This document shows positions 10,404-23,261 of a stretch of DNA of 64,000 nucleotides, in pieces (positions within the stretch are counted from its first letter, which is position 1; every line of letters begins with the position of its first letter). The translations under genes and the position numbers were made by a program. The notes below the pieces were generated by a model. It was not told the DNA's origin, did no database searches, and saw nothing but the letters and a program-made list of their open reading frames with translations. The stretch covers positions 168,501 through 232,500 of the forward strand of contig JAEVLN010000001.1 in the NCBI GenBank assembly GCA_018350325.1, written 5' to 3'. The DNA comes from Globodera rostochiensis. Its lineage: Eukaryota; Nematoda; Chromadorea; Rhabditida; Heteroderidae.

Positions 10404-13235
10404 ATGAATTCTTCCGCCTCCGCAGCCCCCTCAAACTGCCCGTCGACTCCCAATTCCTCCGCGTCCTCTTTGATCAAGTCCTCTCACGCCGCTTTGTCCA
10501 CCACTTCCGTTAACATCGGTCCGATAGGTCCGGTCTCGGCGGCAGCAGCACTGAATGGAATCGCCGTCGGCGGATGGGGGGCGCCCACACCGGTTAATTA
10601 TTTGGCCGGAGGAGTCGGATGGCCCGCGGGGACGGCGGAATTGGCCTCAACGTCAGTTTCAATGTCTTCTTTGTCCAGACATTTGCCCTTTCCTCCATTT
10701 CAGATGTCACCCGTGGTGGAGCAACGCCGGCACACCAACGACAGCATCGGCGGAGTTGCGCTTTCCCAGTCGGTTTTGTCCTATCCATTCAATCGTCCAA
10801 GTTTTGTTTGTTTAATCCCTCAGTAAGCAGCCCTTCCGGCGGTCTTCCCTTTGGTCCCTCCCCAATTTTTGGCCTCAGGGCAAAAGAAGAGAAAATCCTT
10901 TTAACGCATTCTTCCATTTGTTCATCCGCTTTCCACCCATTCATTCATTCATCCTCTCCCATCTTTTGTTCATCCCCAAATCCGGTCTCCCTTTTTAAAC
11001 CGGTTTCGAAAAGTTCAATTTTTAGTCTAACACATTGCGGTTTCCGTAAAATAATTTAATAATTTCTCTTCTCTTATTGCCGGCGGAATGCAATTGTTCC
11101 CCTTTGGGGGTAATAATTGGGGGTCCGATGAACTTGAAGCGCTGGAGGGTAATTTACTGGTTCGTGAAAGAATGAATATAACCGAATGGACGGGGAATCT
11201 GACAAATGTGGGCACCCTGAGAATAATGCATTTTCATAAGAGATAAAAAATGGAATATTTTGGGAAAATGGCCATACATTCGAAAAATATTTGTAAGAGT
11301 TCACGCCCAAATGCGTTCGTAGGCAAATGCCATCCCCCTCCCGGCGTCAGTCAGTTAGTAGTGTTTGTGATTGACCTCATCAGTCAGTGAATGGACACCC
11401 GTGGAGCTATTGTGGGTCCATTAGCGAGTTTGCTTGGTTATTGGGATGAAGTGAGAGATGGGAGGGGAAGTTTGGGTGTGAATTGGCGAAACGGGGGGAG
11501 GGGGGGGGACTGCCGAGTTGGGTGGAAGTGGACCCAGCTTGACATTTTCCCTGAGATTGGCGCCATATTGCGCAATTCTCCGGGCATTTACCCATGGCAC
11601 CACCAAATCATCTTAAATTTGGCACTTTCACATGCCTTGCCCAGTGTCCAAACTTTCAAATTTCGTTTGATACCGTAGCTTAAAGGTCGCAGTGACGGGC
11701 CGAGCAAGCCTTTCCCCTTTCTTTTCTCTTTGAGTGCGTCGTCACCTTTTCTTCTCGTCCTTCTCAATTGAATGGATGGGTACTCGAGAGCGGAGTTTGT
11801 GATGGTTGTGGGCAAAGAGAGGGAGGAGGGGGGGGGGGGATTTGTTGGATAAAAGGTGGGACGAAGCCATTGTTTGTTCAATTGGGGGGGGGGGGTGGGC
11901 ACAACAACGGGGGTGGGGGCTGTGTTAGTCGATCTGCCGGGGTATGATGACGATGAGATGATAGTGAATGAAGTTCGGGACATTGATCAAGTCACTAAGC
12001 AATGGCGGCTGATCAGAATGTGTTCAGAAATGATCAGTTTCATATCTTGCACAAAATTTGTCATTTCCTCTTTCCTTTTTGTGTGTATCCATACGCAAAT
12101 TATTCCTATGGGAACAAAGGAATTAACCGTGGGGAGGACACTCCCAAAGGTAAAGCCATAAATATTTGCAAATGAATGCAAACATTGGCTGGGAAAGGAG
12201 TGCCCATCCGTCTGGATTATCGCCTAGGGGGGATGCGATAATGGGCAGGGATAATCTTCTGGGAAGGGGCGAATGGGAGACAGCCGTGAAGGGACAAATG
12301 CTTTCCGAATGGCATTTCTACCGTAATGCTTTGGGTCGCTCAAATGACCATCAATTTCAGTACCGCGATTTCATCAGCCCTTCGGTAGCTCAGTGGTGTC
12401 GATGGATGCCGCCGCTTCGGCGGCCTCGGCAGTCGCCTCGGCGGTGTCGTCATACCCAAACTTTTCCAGCTCAATGTCTTCCGGTGCCGGCGTTCATCAA
12501 ATCCGTCGCAAGCGGCGCGTTCTGTTCTCTCAACACCAGGTTCAGGCATTAGAACAGGCCTTTCAGGAGAGGAAGTACCTGTCCGCATCGGATCGCGAAC
12601 ATTTGGCCCAAACCATTGGGTTGAAGCCAACTCAGGTGAATGTGCTTTTCATTCTTTGATGGGTTTTGGGTTTAGGTGAAAATCTGGTTTCAAAATCATC
12701 GATACAAGATGAAGAGACACTCCCGTGAGCTGGAAATGATGCGGGGATGTCGAATAGACGGAGAAATGGCGAGTGAAGGTGTTGGATCCGGTAGATCGAT
12801 GGGCCCGGAGGGGATTAGCCCAGCGGGGCATGAAGGCCCTTCCCCGTTGGCAATTGCAGGGTAAGCCGATATAGACCATTGTTTAAAGGAACTTAAACAG
12901 TTCAGAATGAGAACAGTCAAGGAAGAGACGGAAGGTGGAATTAAAGCGTCTCTAAACCGATTCAATGCCACAGGGGCGTCGCCAATGGACATGAAGCACA
13001 ACCCCTTCGGCACGTTAGACTCAACACTCTTCAACAGTGGCCATTTTATAACTTCGGTTGGCATTTATTAGGACAAGAAGTTTAATCAGTTCGGCTTGTT
13101 CAGTACAATGGATACAATACAATGCCTTTCTTCAACCAAGCATATTCGGCTGCTCCGTATTCTCAGATGCCGCCTCCGTTTTACGCCGCCGGAATGAATG
13201 GCACTGTTGCGGCATTAGATAAGAAATCATTTTGA
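10404..13235 (+). CDS. NK2-class homeobox transcription factor
   Basis: Exons 12361-12635, 12676-12860, 12906-13056 and 13104-13235 (stop TGA) join in phase. A Ser/Ala-rich first exon from the ATG at 10404 to about 10800 is phase-compatible with the next exon, but its donor is provisional. The 60-residue homeodomain runs from RRKRRVLFS to [16 protein letters not shown]. It has L16, F20, W48, F49 and N51, and the Tyr at position 54 (NHRYK) that defines NK2 proteins. The intron between residues 44 and 45 is a classic homeobox intron. KMKR resembles NKX2-1/ceh-24-like members, but the exact orthologue (ceh-22, ceh-24, ceh-27) is not decided. Upstream of the homeodomain is an Ala/Ser-rich stretch; the C-terminus is rich in Tyr, Pro and Met. 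It should act as a nuclear DNA-binding regulator of cell fate. Confidence 0.85.
10801..12360 (+). other. Long presumed intron of the homeobox gene
   Basis: About 1.56 kb between the provisional first exon and the exon with the homeodomain, whose acceptor is ATTTCAG at 12354-12360. No other exon was recognised, and poly-G runs occur at 11829-11839 and 11885-11896. It could also hide a further exon or an alternative promoter. Confidence 0.4.
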
Positions 13236-16200
13236 GCATCAATCACTGTGACTCTCCTGTATTGTCTCATCCATTTTGACTTTAAACCTTCTCCAATTTA
13301 ATTTTAAACCCAATTTTTGTTTTATGAATTAAGTTATGTTACGAGAAGATGGAACTGAGAAAGTTCTCAGCTAATTAGAGGGAGAATCTTTGGGAAAGGT
13401 GTGACAGAATTGGGGGGGGGGATGATCCCTCCCCTCCGAACAAAACATTATCAAATGGGTAGGTCTAATCCAACGAATTAATTAGGCAGGGAGCAGAATG
13501 GAAAGACTTATAAGGGAGGGAGGGGGGGGGGGGAGGGAATGCCGAAATTGGAAGGTTTGGGGAGGGAAGAGAACAGCGGCTGTGGTGAGTTGTTGTGCTC
13601 TTTGAGTTTGGCGAGTGTTGTGCCGTTGCCATTCATTCATTCACTCCATTCACTGTTCTTCTGTCGTGATTTTGTTGTGCAAGAGGCGGTCATCAAAGGA
13701 CAGCGAAGGGTCAATTCATTCCATCAGTGGGGGGGGGGGGGGGGGGGGGGTAATGGAATGGGATGGGTGGGACACAAAGTGTACCGGCGGAAGAAGGTTT
13801 CGTGGGGGAGAATGACGGAGTGAAGAGGACGATGGACGGATTCCCTGGAGATGGCCGTGTTGCAAATGAAATGCACTCCTCACAAATAACATTTACAGTA
13901 CCCGCAGTTCAAATAAAAAGAACAAATCGCCAAGAACACCCGGGGGGGGGGGAGGGGGGGGGGGCTAACCGAAGACCAATGCTCCCAGCCACAGACAATA
14001 AATGGAAATTGAACAAAGGGTTTTTTGAGGGACATGCACAAATTCAAAAATTCTTTTAAGAAAAGGATGAAACAACAGCAAGCAGTAGCAGCAACAACAA
14101 AAACAGGTGTTAATGCTAATAATCCAATTGAGTGGACATAAAACCTATCGGGGAGTAGCAGAAACCCAAACCAAATATGCGTTAGTTGGACAGGAAGGGA
14201 TCAGCTGCGAAGTGGGGGGGGGGATTAGTGTTTTTAATGGTATTATCCCCGCTGGGGTCATTCATTATTTTCCCATTCATCCATCCTTCTCCACGTACAT
14301 ACAGTTTCATTAATTTCATCCAACTCGTTTCTACATCCTCTCAAATATTACAGTACATACAGTAAGTAAATGGAGCAATTGCCCCCCCCCCCCATTCTTT
14401 CTTCGACTCCGTCCGACTAAACACGGATTGGGAACAATATTCCCCCCCCCCCCCCCCCCCCCTCCACTCCACCCATTTCCCATACTCTTTTTGTCTTTCA
14501 AGTGGCGCATTCCCCCCCCCCCCCCCCATTTGAGAACATTTGTATTTGGAGGGAAGAATATGGGAGGGGGCGTACTCGAAGACAGACTAACCCATAAAAT
14601 AGATTTAAATCTGGAGCTTTATTTTTTGAAAGAATTTTTAAATTCCTCGAAATGTAAGTGCAGTCGAAGGGGATAATTAATATTATTTATTTGCATTTCA
14701 TTTAATGAACTCTTCTGAAAACAGTATAAATTGCCTGAGAAAATAGTGAAAGGTGGAGGGGGGGGGTGAGGGGCGGGGAATTGGAGCCTCCAACATGCAT
14801 TATTATATTGAGGTATGGATTTTGCCACTTGAGGGTTCTGGGAACGAAGCACGAGAGTTGGAAAGAAATGATGGTCTGGGAGATCGCATGGACGGCACAA
14901 CCAAATTGGATTCGTAATCAATCAATTCCCACCATCCGCCAAAATGCCCTTGGTCATGCACTCTTTGCTTAAGCAGCCCCCCCCCCCCCAAATTGTCAGT
15001 TCCGCCACTTGCTTAATTTGCACTTATTTATCTTTGCTCTTGATGTGCGGCGGATAAAAGCGCCGCGGGTCATCACATTTCCCCCCCCCCCCTCCTCCCC
15101 CCCCTTCCCCCTCCCCCCCCCCCCCCCCTTCCCCCTCCCCCCCCCCCCCTTCCCCCTCCCCTCCCCCCCCCCGTCCCCTCTCCCCTCTCCCCTCCCCCCC
15201 GTCCTCAACCACACACCAATCGCTGCCCTCCCTCAATCATCCCATTTGCCTTCCTGCCCAATATTTTGCTACTGACCCCCCCCCCCCTTTCCCGCGCGCA
15301 TGTGACGGATAGAATAAGCGGAAGAAGGCAAGTCGGGAATGCGATGGGTGGGATGGCCGACCGACCAAAGGGAAGACGGCATTCCTTTGCGGAGACAAAG
15401 CCGCCGCATTTGGGCAAATTGAGTCCATTTACTTACCCCGACCAATTACCCCTTGCCATTTGCCCAATATTTGTTCATCCCCCCCCCCCTCCCATAAAAA
15501 GGACAGAATAAAAATGGGGGGGGGGGAACAAAAAGTAAAATCGAGTAAGAAATAAATAAAATTGGCGATAAATAACTTTGGCAGCATTTGTTGAACTCAT
15601 CACACTTTTGTTCACAAATCGCCTCTCAATTTACGTTGAATTGTTAGTGCCCATTTAGAAATGTTTGGTCAACAATTGAAGCAGCCCAAAAAGCAGAACT
15701 TTTGCATTAAATAAGTAAACACCGGAGGGGAGAAGTGGGGGGGGGGCATTTGAATGGATAGGAGGGAATTGAGGGAATTGATCACTTCCGACCGAGGGGA
15801 AGGACGAACATTATTTAGGGAACGGCGAATATAATGGGCAAGAATTTATTTGTTGGCAAAATATGGCACAGAGCAAAGAGGGGGTTTCAATTGTTGATTA
15901 TGCGCTAAATTTTTTCTGTTAGCCCATAAGAAATTGATTTTTTTTTAAACCTAAATTCAAAATATTGAAAAAAAACTCTGGCACAAAAAATTGGCTACAG
16001 TCCGAACGTGCGAATGTCGAATAGAATAAAATACTCGAACGTCGAATAGCACAAATATTATAAGTTCAAATTTGGAAAATTGTCAATTCTACTCATTTGC
16101 TATGGCAATGCAACGCATTGAGCCCAACTTTGAAGTGAGTGGCGCCGAGGAAGAAACAGCGGAGCGAAAAATGCCATCGTTTAAAGAGCCAACAAATTAA

Positions 16201-16647
16201 CCGAAACTCGGCTTTTTGTTCTTTTCGGCAGTAGCTTGGATTTATCTTTTTTATTTCCCAGGTTACCTCAAATAAAGGCCAATTCCGGCCACCAAAACAC
16301 ATCCGAAGCTCTTCGCGGTGCCAGAAAACCCCAACGACTCCGGTCCAAAGTCTCTGTGTCCGCAAGAATTCCACTGTTTCAAATGCCCCCCCCCCCAGGC
16401 AAGAATGCTAAACGACAAAGGCTTTTTGCCGATAATTTTGAAAGAAACGGGTTCAACAACATTTGAATGATTCCATTCACTTTGCTTCAATAGGCAGAGA
16501 GAGGCAGTTTTAAGGGAAGAAAGGGAATTCGCACCCGAAATCCAGAAAGTCAGAATGCTGAACGGGAGAGTCACCCCCGGGGCGAGGTTGGACAAAACAT
16601 CATCACAATTCACCGCACTTTTCTCGTTCCTTCACAGCTCTTCCGCT
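13236..16647. other. Intergenic region between convergent genes, homopolymer-rich
   Basis: No supported gene between the homeobox gene (+) and the potassium channel (-). It contains many long mononucleotide runs: (G)n at 13730-13750, (C)n at 14383-14394, 14443-14462 and 14513-14527. A C-rich block spans about 15079-15200. Reading frames here give only low-complexity peptides. Confidence 0.5.
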
Positions 16648-19600
16648 TCAAAGTCGGGGCCCACCGATTCTGTGCACCGCCCTTCCGCTGAGCGTCCCGC
16701 CGTTGGCCGACTGTCCCCCCAACCCCCCCAACGCCGTCGTTCTGGCCACGGTGTCCGTCTGCATTTGCCGGCAATAGTGGACGAGGACTCGCTGGTAATA
16801 CTCACGAGGAGTCAAAGTGCGGGCGGTGGAGCACAGCGAAGTGTTTCTGGGGGGGGGGAATTCACGGGGAACAAAACGGCACAGAACCCACAGGTCCATG
16901 GACTCGCTGGAGGCCAACTGCCGCTCGGAGGTAAAGGACAATGTCCGAGGTTGTTCGATCCATTTGAAATAATAAATGTCCTGTGGAAAGCACCAAAGCA
17001 TTATTAATCGATCGAATACGAAAGCGAAAAAATACTGACTGGGGGAATGAACGGACGCCCACCAATCCAATTCAGATCCGGCTGGCGTCCATTGATCAGA
17101 CAATCAAGCAGATATTCCTCAAAGCAATGTTAGCTCAATTATTGTGATCACCCGACCAACTGACCTCTGGTAACTGCGCCAGACGATCAAGCTGATCGGG
17201 CGTCAATCCTATTAAATAAAGCATTTTGTTGTAAAAATGTTATCAAACTTTTCCTTTAATTTTATGCGTTCAATCATTACAATCATTTACCCAAAGATCG
17301 ACATTAATTTCCAAAGGGGGCTTCAAAGATAATTGATTGGATGCATAAAATGCAGGCAGAAATTCTTAGTTTTTGAGACCGTAATTCTTTTGAAGAAATG
17401 CCACATAGGAGAACACTTCGCCCAGATGAATAACTTTCCCGCCGATTGTCAAAAAACTGCTTCCGAGTGCCCTTCCGTACAAATGGATGTCCTGGATATA
17501 AGCGCTGCCGACAAGGTCAATGCACATTGTGGTGATGATCAGACCTAAAAGCATTTCTTCAATCAGCTATAACAGTTTCTACCAAGTAAACAAACCGATC
17601 ACAATATAGGCCAGTGTTGCAGGTAAAAAGGTCACATTTTGGGGGACGATGTCGCCAAATCCGATAGTGGTCACTGTCACGAAACAGAAGTAGAACGCAT
17701 CGACGAATGACCAACGCTCCCACAACTGCATCAGACAAGCTCCACCAGCAGTGTATCCTAAGTTAGTGTAGGCAGCATGGAACGATCAGTGAGTCCATCA
17801 GCGTTGCTGACCTAGCATGACGACAAGGATGAACAACGCTGACACACGCCTGTTGCGCTTCTCGAGTGGCGTGTACTGTTCCTCCACCTCGTCCTCGTCG
17901 TCTTTGTCCTCGACGCCCTCCATGTCGCTGCTTTCCCCTCCTTCCAGTTCGTCCGCCCGGGCTCGCGTGTCTTCGCTGGTGGTGCCCGCCCTCTCCTCAA
18001 AATCATCCTCCCCGTGCACCGTTCTGATCTCGGACACGTCTTCAACGGACAATGATTCGAACATCTTGCGTAATTGCAATGCAAACCTTGAAATGTTCCC
18101 GCCTCCGACACAGTGTCCAAAATGGGTGGGAATGGCGGAGGCTTCAGCCTCCTCTGAGCCCTTCGCGAACAAATGCCCAAGCGGAGGTGGAGAGGTCGAA
18201 GTCGGCTTTCACTGGCACTTCCTTCGTTGTTGTTGTCGTCAGTTGTAATGGCTTCCCGCGACAATTCCTCAATGGTGGCCAAAGTGCCGGACGGGGGCCC
18301 CACGTGGTTAAGATGGAAGGGCCTTTCCGAAGGAGGCGTTTCGCCCACTTCCTCCGGACTCCCTGCAAAACGCGCCATTGCCAATGCCATTGCAATACAT
18401 TCGTTTAACTTGCCCGAAGCGGTCGACTCGCTCGGAGCGATGGTTGTCGCGGTGACGGATTTATTTGCGCGGCACTGTTCCGGTTTCCGACTTCGGAATT
18501 TTCTCCGCCGTCTCCAAAATACACAAATCTGACAGCACGCCGTCATGCAAAAGCAACGAATCCGAGCAAAACAACTCTTGCGGATTTGAAACAAGCGTTT
18601 GTCCACCCAAATGCAAACGTCTTAAGAGTTAACAGAGGGGAGGGAGAGAACGCCGACTCGGAAACGGACAAAATTCGTACTGGAGAGAAAACGCCCCATG
18701 TCGGCGATAGTCACCAGAACTGAATCATTCGAATTTCGGACATTCATTCATCAGAAAAGCGAGCGACAAGTCCAGTTAATCGGAGCAAAAAGTATTTTTG
18801 TCAGAATTATTTAATTGGAACCGATCCTCTCAGTTTAACCGGCTTTGTCCTACTTTAGTAATGGCGAACTGACTGAGCGGGATGCCGAAGAGGGCGTAGA
18901 GAAGGCACGAGATGCGACCCTGGATGGTCAGAGGTACGATATGTCCTGAGAGTGTGAAAAGAGAAAATGTTATGTCGAGAGTTGTTTCTGACTAACAACC
19001 GAGATTCTCGAGCAAATTGTTAGTTTGTGTGTGTGTGTGAGAAATGGGGCAGGAATACTTGCCGTATCCGATTGTGGTTATGGCCGTCCAGGAGAAGAAC
19101 ACACTGGCGCCGAAGGACCATTTGGTGGGTCCGGCCCCGTAGATGATTTCGTCCGGGGTCATGTAGTTTTTAGTGTAGTCGATGAACACATCGCGGATGA
19201 TGGCGTTCATTCTGTTCGTGTAAAAACGGCACTTCCCTTCACCTTTCACAGTTACCCACCCGTCGTTGGCCACCTCCGCCCAGTGCGGGAAGGCGGGGGG
19301 ATTTCTCGTCCAATTTGGCTCCTGTTGAGTGCCCAGCAGCCACAGTTGAGCGATCACGCGGTCTTTGAGCATTTGGACGCGATGGGCAGTGGCATTTCGA
19401 ATGAACATTTCGTTGGGAGTTTCGAACTGAATTTGGCTGCTGCCCCACCAGCTTTTAGCAAGTACAAAAAACACTGACATAATGGAAAATGGCGGCACCG
19501 AGCAAAGTGTACGCAGCGGAAAGAATGACCAACCCAAAAAAAATAAATTAATTTGTAATTTAAATCAAAGGATAAATTCTTTTTTGAAACTTCGAATACA

Positions 19601-20153
19601 GTAATTACCAACCCGACGTGGGGAAGTGTCAACTTTAGTCTCTGAAATGGGATTTTGTTTGTTTGTTGCCGTTGGCATTGGCACCCCCCCCCCCCCCCCC
19701 CCCCCCCCACTGACGTGTCGCCATCGCTCCTTCCGCGTCGTTAGAGTCTCTTCCCCCCGGAAAGTGACGTTCATTTGCTGTTCTTCCTCGTTCACCGCAT
19801 CATTGCCTTCCTGACGGTCAATGTACAAGTTGAGACGCTCGGCACTGAAAAGTTTGTGGAAAGATTGCCAAAAATAATTGTTTCATCCTATCCAATTTTA
19901 ACGGAAATTTAATTTTTTTTTCGCATTTTCTCCATTTTTGATGAGACCTCAGCTCAGCCACTTCGGTGATACTATGCAGTGAGGGAATTGTCGGCATCGA
20001 TTGTAGGGGCGGTGGTGGCATCCGATCAATACCAAACCGATCGACGCCCATCGAAGGCTCCGATGGACGGTGATGGGAATGGGGAGGCTGTGCATGGGAA
20101 TGTGAGGAGGCGGTGGCCGAGGTGGAGAGAGTGTGGCCGCCAAAATGGAGCAT
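16648..20153 (-). CDS. Two-pore-domain potassium channel (TWK/K2P family)
   Basis: Exons, 5' to 3': 20153-19948, 19843-19715, 19641-~19608, ~19529-19479, 19426-19063, 18945-18874, 18719-18681, 18620-18219, 18153-17812, 17757-17596, 17544-17380, 17208-17165, 17117-17040, 16980-16892, 16846-16648. Phases match at every junction. Landmarks in order: LPHVGLV...YTLLGAAIF (first membrane segment), a long extracellular cap, first pore [23 protein letters not shown] (second segment), a ~250-residue acidic cytoplasmic loop, second pore TTIGFGD, TM4 with [11 protein letters not shown], then a C-terminal tail with [11 protein letters not shown] and [12 protein letters not shown] typical of nematode TWK channels. 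It should be a background K+ channel in nerve or muscle membrane. Two junctions are unusual: intron 18946-19062 is GC-AG, and the intron between ~19608 and ~19529 has no AG acceptor. No specific twk number is assigned. Confidence 0.88.
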
Positions 20154-22358
20154 GGCGCCAGGAAGGCAGAAAAGATAGACAGATCAGTGATACTGTAACA
20201 TTGATGGCCGATAGGTAACTACTGTAATTATGCTTTGAAGGAAAGAAAGTGAGTGATTGACAACAGTGAAAGAATAATAGGTTAGTAGAGGGTCTTTTCC
20301 CCTCTCATATAAGCAAAAGATTGCATTTAAAGTTGGCATTTCGTTTCGTTGGGGCGTGTGTTCACTCATTGCGAAGGCACATCCCCAGAAGCCATCCACA
20401 AGAATAGACCACCCCTACGGCGATGGATTTGGGTGGGGTGGAAAAGCCGAAGGAGGCCAGGGAATGGCAAGCAAACTTTTATTGAAGCACACATTTTTTC
20501 CGCAAAATCTGTCGATAGTTCCCTGCTGGAGTATTTTTTTTGTTTTACGCATTTTGCCCAACCGCCAATTTTCCTAAAATTTTCTCCTTTAAAATAATAA
20601 TAAAATTAAAACAGAAAAACAAAACATGAAGGAATCCATAATAATTTTCCAAAGCCTCCCTCCCGTTGAGTCTGTTCGGGTATATTCCCGACTCTTCCGT
20701 TGCGCCATCCCTCCCCTTCCCTTACTATTAGGCCCCCGGCTGTTCCTCCTCCCCATCAGCCAGCGGATGAATTCCCCCGGGGGGTCAACCCCAAGGAAAG
20801 GAGGAAGGCAGATTCGGCACTTCTCGGTCCCTGGAAGCAAAAGTCCCAAATTTTGATGCAAAGTTGGCAGAAGGGCGGGGGAAAAGAATACATCGCTCAA
20901 TTACAACACTTGTGACTGCTGGTAAAAAGGAGGAGACGATAAAACGAAGAAAGAAAGAAAACACAAAAAGGAGCAGAAAAGAGAAGGCGTGGGAGGGACT
21001 AACTCGAGAGTCCCATAAATGCAATAGGCAGGCCTATGAGTTATGGGCACAATTCATTTGGTTAGGTTGGAGTCACGCCTAAATGGAGCCGACAAACGAA
21101 AGAAAAGCGCAATTATTCAACAGCTAATTTGATTTTTTTGGTCTGCTGCGAAGGTCGCCGTTACAACAACCAAATGATGGTAATTAGCACCTACCGGTAG
21201 AGTTTGGTGGCAAATCGAATCCTGGAGAACATTGTGTCAACTATTTTTTAGTTCAATTTCACACAACAGACAATAGAATTAATGTGGAATTTGAAAGCAT
21301 TTTGAGTGCACAATTTGAAGTTGGGAGGGGGGGGGGCTTTGGGGTACCTGCGGAGACGACTGAGTTGGGCCGCAATGAATGGGCCTTTTAGGCAACGGAA
21401 GAGACGGCAAAGTGGGTGAAAATCGAATTCGAAACGCTTTGCTCCAAGATTTACCCCCCCCCCCCCCCCCCTCACAACAACTCCATAACTTTCAATTCCC
21501 ATTCAAACCCACCACCACCATCGGCCAAATCCCTCCCAAAATGCGAAGAGTGTGTTAAAACAGCGACAAAAACAGTTTATGCATTATTCATTAATGGAAA
21601 TTAATTTGAGGGCCCTATCCATTTCGATAATATAAGATTGGTGAGTGAATGAAAGTTAAGGCGGGCAGGAATTGGCGGGTGAATAAACTATCGAAGTTTG
21701 GGGTGAAAGAATGAATAATGGAATGGAAGCGTGGGGGACGGGGGGGGGAGGGTGCGGGAGGATGAGACTGGGGGGGGGGGGAAATGCAATTGACAGCAGT
21801 CCTAAAGAAGGGGGGGGGATGGGAGTGGCATTGGCACGAGCGGAATTGAAGCGGGGAGGGGGGGGGGAGGGGGGAGGGAGGGGGGGGGGGGGAGGGGGGG
21901 GGGAGGGGGGGGGACCTGACAAATCCGGGCAAACCCTCTCATTGGACCGCGATGTTCGACCTGTTGATTTCGTTTTCCCTTACCCTTGCTGCTTCAGTCG
22001 CGCGATGTCTGCTTCTTCCAGCCTCGCCGATGCTTCCAATTTGCGCGAAAAACGCTTCAGGCCATTCAATTCAATTGACTCCGCCCTCCCCAATTTGTCG
22101 GCCGCAATTCGTCGGTTGTCTCTCCCCGGACATTGCCTTTTCGCTCCTTCTCTTTGCTCAATTACTCGTCTTCGTTCTATTTAATCAGATTTTCAATGTT
22201 ATTTTAGTTCAATCAAAATGCTTTAATTCAGAATAGCAAGGGACAAAATTTTTGAAAAATTGGGAGGGACTCAGGTTCCTGAAGTTTCTTCCATCGTTAG
22301 GGTTTTGCTGGCTACCGGTCTGAATCCCACTCTGAGTGCCGATTCAGTCCAGTACTAA
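20154..22358. other. Upstream of the potassium channel; no gene seen
   Basis: Presumed promoter region of the channel near 20154-20400. The rest is intergenic with homopolymer runs at 21452-21471 and a dense G-rich block at 21730-21915. Open frames (for example 21711-22184 +) show no recognisable domain. Confidence 0.4.
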
Positions 22359-22466
22359 AGCTAAGATTAAGCTTAGCTTAGGCCTAAGCCACCCTGGCTT
22401 GGGGTTTGTTAGGCTTAGGCCTAAGCCTAAGCTAGCCTAAGCCTAAGCTTAGGCTTAGCCTAAGAC
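22359..22466. repeat. Inverted degenerate TTAGGC (telomere-like) repeats
   Basis: Contains two TTAGGC units meeting two GCCTAA units head to head in a 22-bp perfect palindrome at 22409-22430 (half-site TTAGGCTTAGG). Similar motifs flank it at 22368-22389 and 22436-22460. TTAGGC is the canonical nematode telomere repeat. The array is short and degenerate. Confidence 0.65.
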
Positions 22467-22967
22467 ATCGAGGGGATTCGGGAAGTTTTGGCTTGGGTGG
22501 GATTAAGAGCCTTTTGGCTGGAGTGGGATTCGGATCGGAAGCGGTTTTGGCTAGACCATAACATCTACAGACTGAATGGCGTGGCCACAATTTATCAGCA
22601 GGAGCAGGAGAGCGTTTTGATTTAAGGTGCGTCTTTTTCCACAGTTTCAGTTAAAATTAGAGACCGACCAAGATTTCCCGAGAGTCCAGGTCTCGAATCT
22701 CGTAAATTTGAAAACTCCGAGACCTGGTCTCTCGGAAATTTCGACTTTTTTATCTCGAGAGTCAGGTCTCGGCCCATCCCCAAATCTCGATCTCAGATTT
22801 TTCAAAATTCCTGTCTCTAGTTAAAATGGCGCAGATCGCAATATTTGATGTGTTTGTTTATGAAGAAAGTTAAAAATGGTATTATTTAGCCTTTTTAGCG
22901 AATGATTGGATTATCTTGCCGTGCTTTCGGTCCTTGACGATATGAAGTTGAAGTGGGACAAAAGGTA

Positions 22968-23195
22968 ATGTTTTTGCTGTTGTTGTTGTTGCTGTTGTGT
23001 GATGTTGCTGATCGCTGTCAAAGTGCCCGGAAATGCTTTTTGGGATGTGGGCGAAATTGCGAAGTGCGGCGGAATGTGCGGAGACGGAAGCGGCCGAGCG
23101 GAGAGACGATTGGACGGAAGAGGAGGGACGCATGCGGAGACCGTCCGGATTCCGGAAAGAAAATTAATTTTGAACTTGGCAAATGCCGAAGATAG
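22968..23195 (+). CDS. Candidate small secreted Cys-containing protein (weak)
   Basis: A 75-residue open frame starts at the ATG at 22968 with a Leu-rich leader (MFLLLLLLLLCDVADRC), then a basic tail with KCFLGCGRNC and two further Cys. It looks like a signal peptide plus a small Cys/Arg-rich mature peptide. However, the leader is encoded by a CTG/TTG trinucleotide repeat, which would give such a leader by chance, and there is no recognised domain. It ends just before the 28-bp minisatellite. Treat as a hypothesis only. Confidence 0.2.
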   Translation: MFLLLLLLLLCDVADRCQSARKCFLGCGRNCEVRRNVRRRKRPSGETIGRKRRDACGDRPDSGKKINFELGKCRR

Positions 23196-23261
23196 GGTTG
23201 TCTTGTCATTACCTTCCCAGGGAGAGGGGAGACAACGCCCGGACCCGGACACTTTAGTGCC

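Noticed and set aside
12381..12396. tRNA A-box-like GGTAGCTCAGTGGT
   Set aside because: It lies inside the homeobox exon and there is no matching B box or cloverleaf.
17812..18606. 264-residue minus frame as a single channel exon
   Set aside because: Its second half is out of frame with the real cytoplasmic loop; a phase-1 GT-AG intron (18154-18218) restores the frame that leads into the second pore.
18843..18945. Extending the second-segment exon of the channel to an apparent ITK|GTAGGA donor
   Set aside because: That donor is in the wrong phase for the next exon; CTC A|GTCAGT at 18874 gives the expected [13 protein letters not shown] join.
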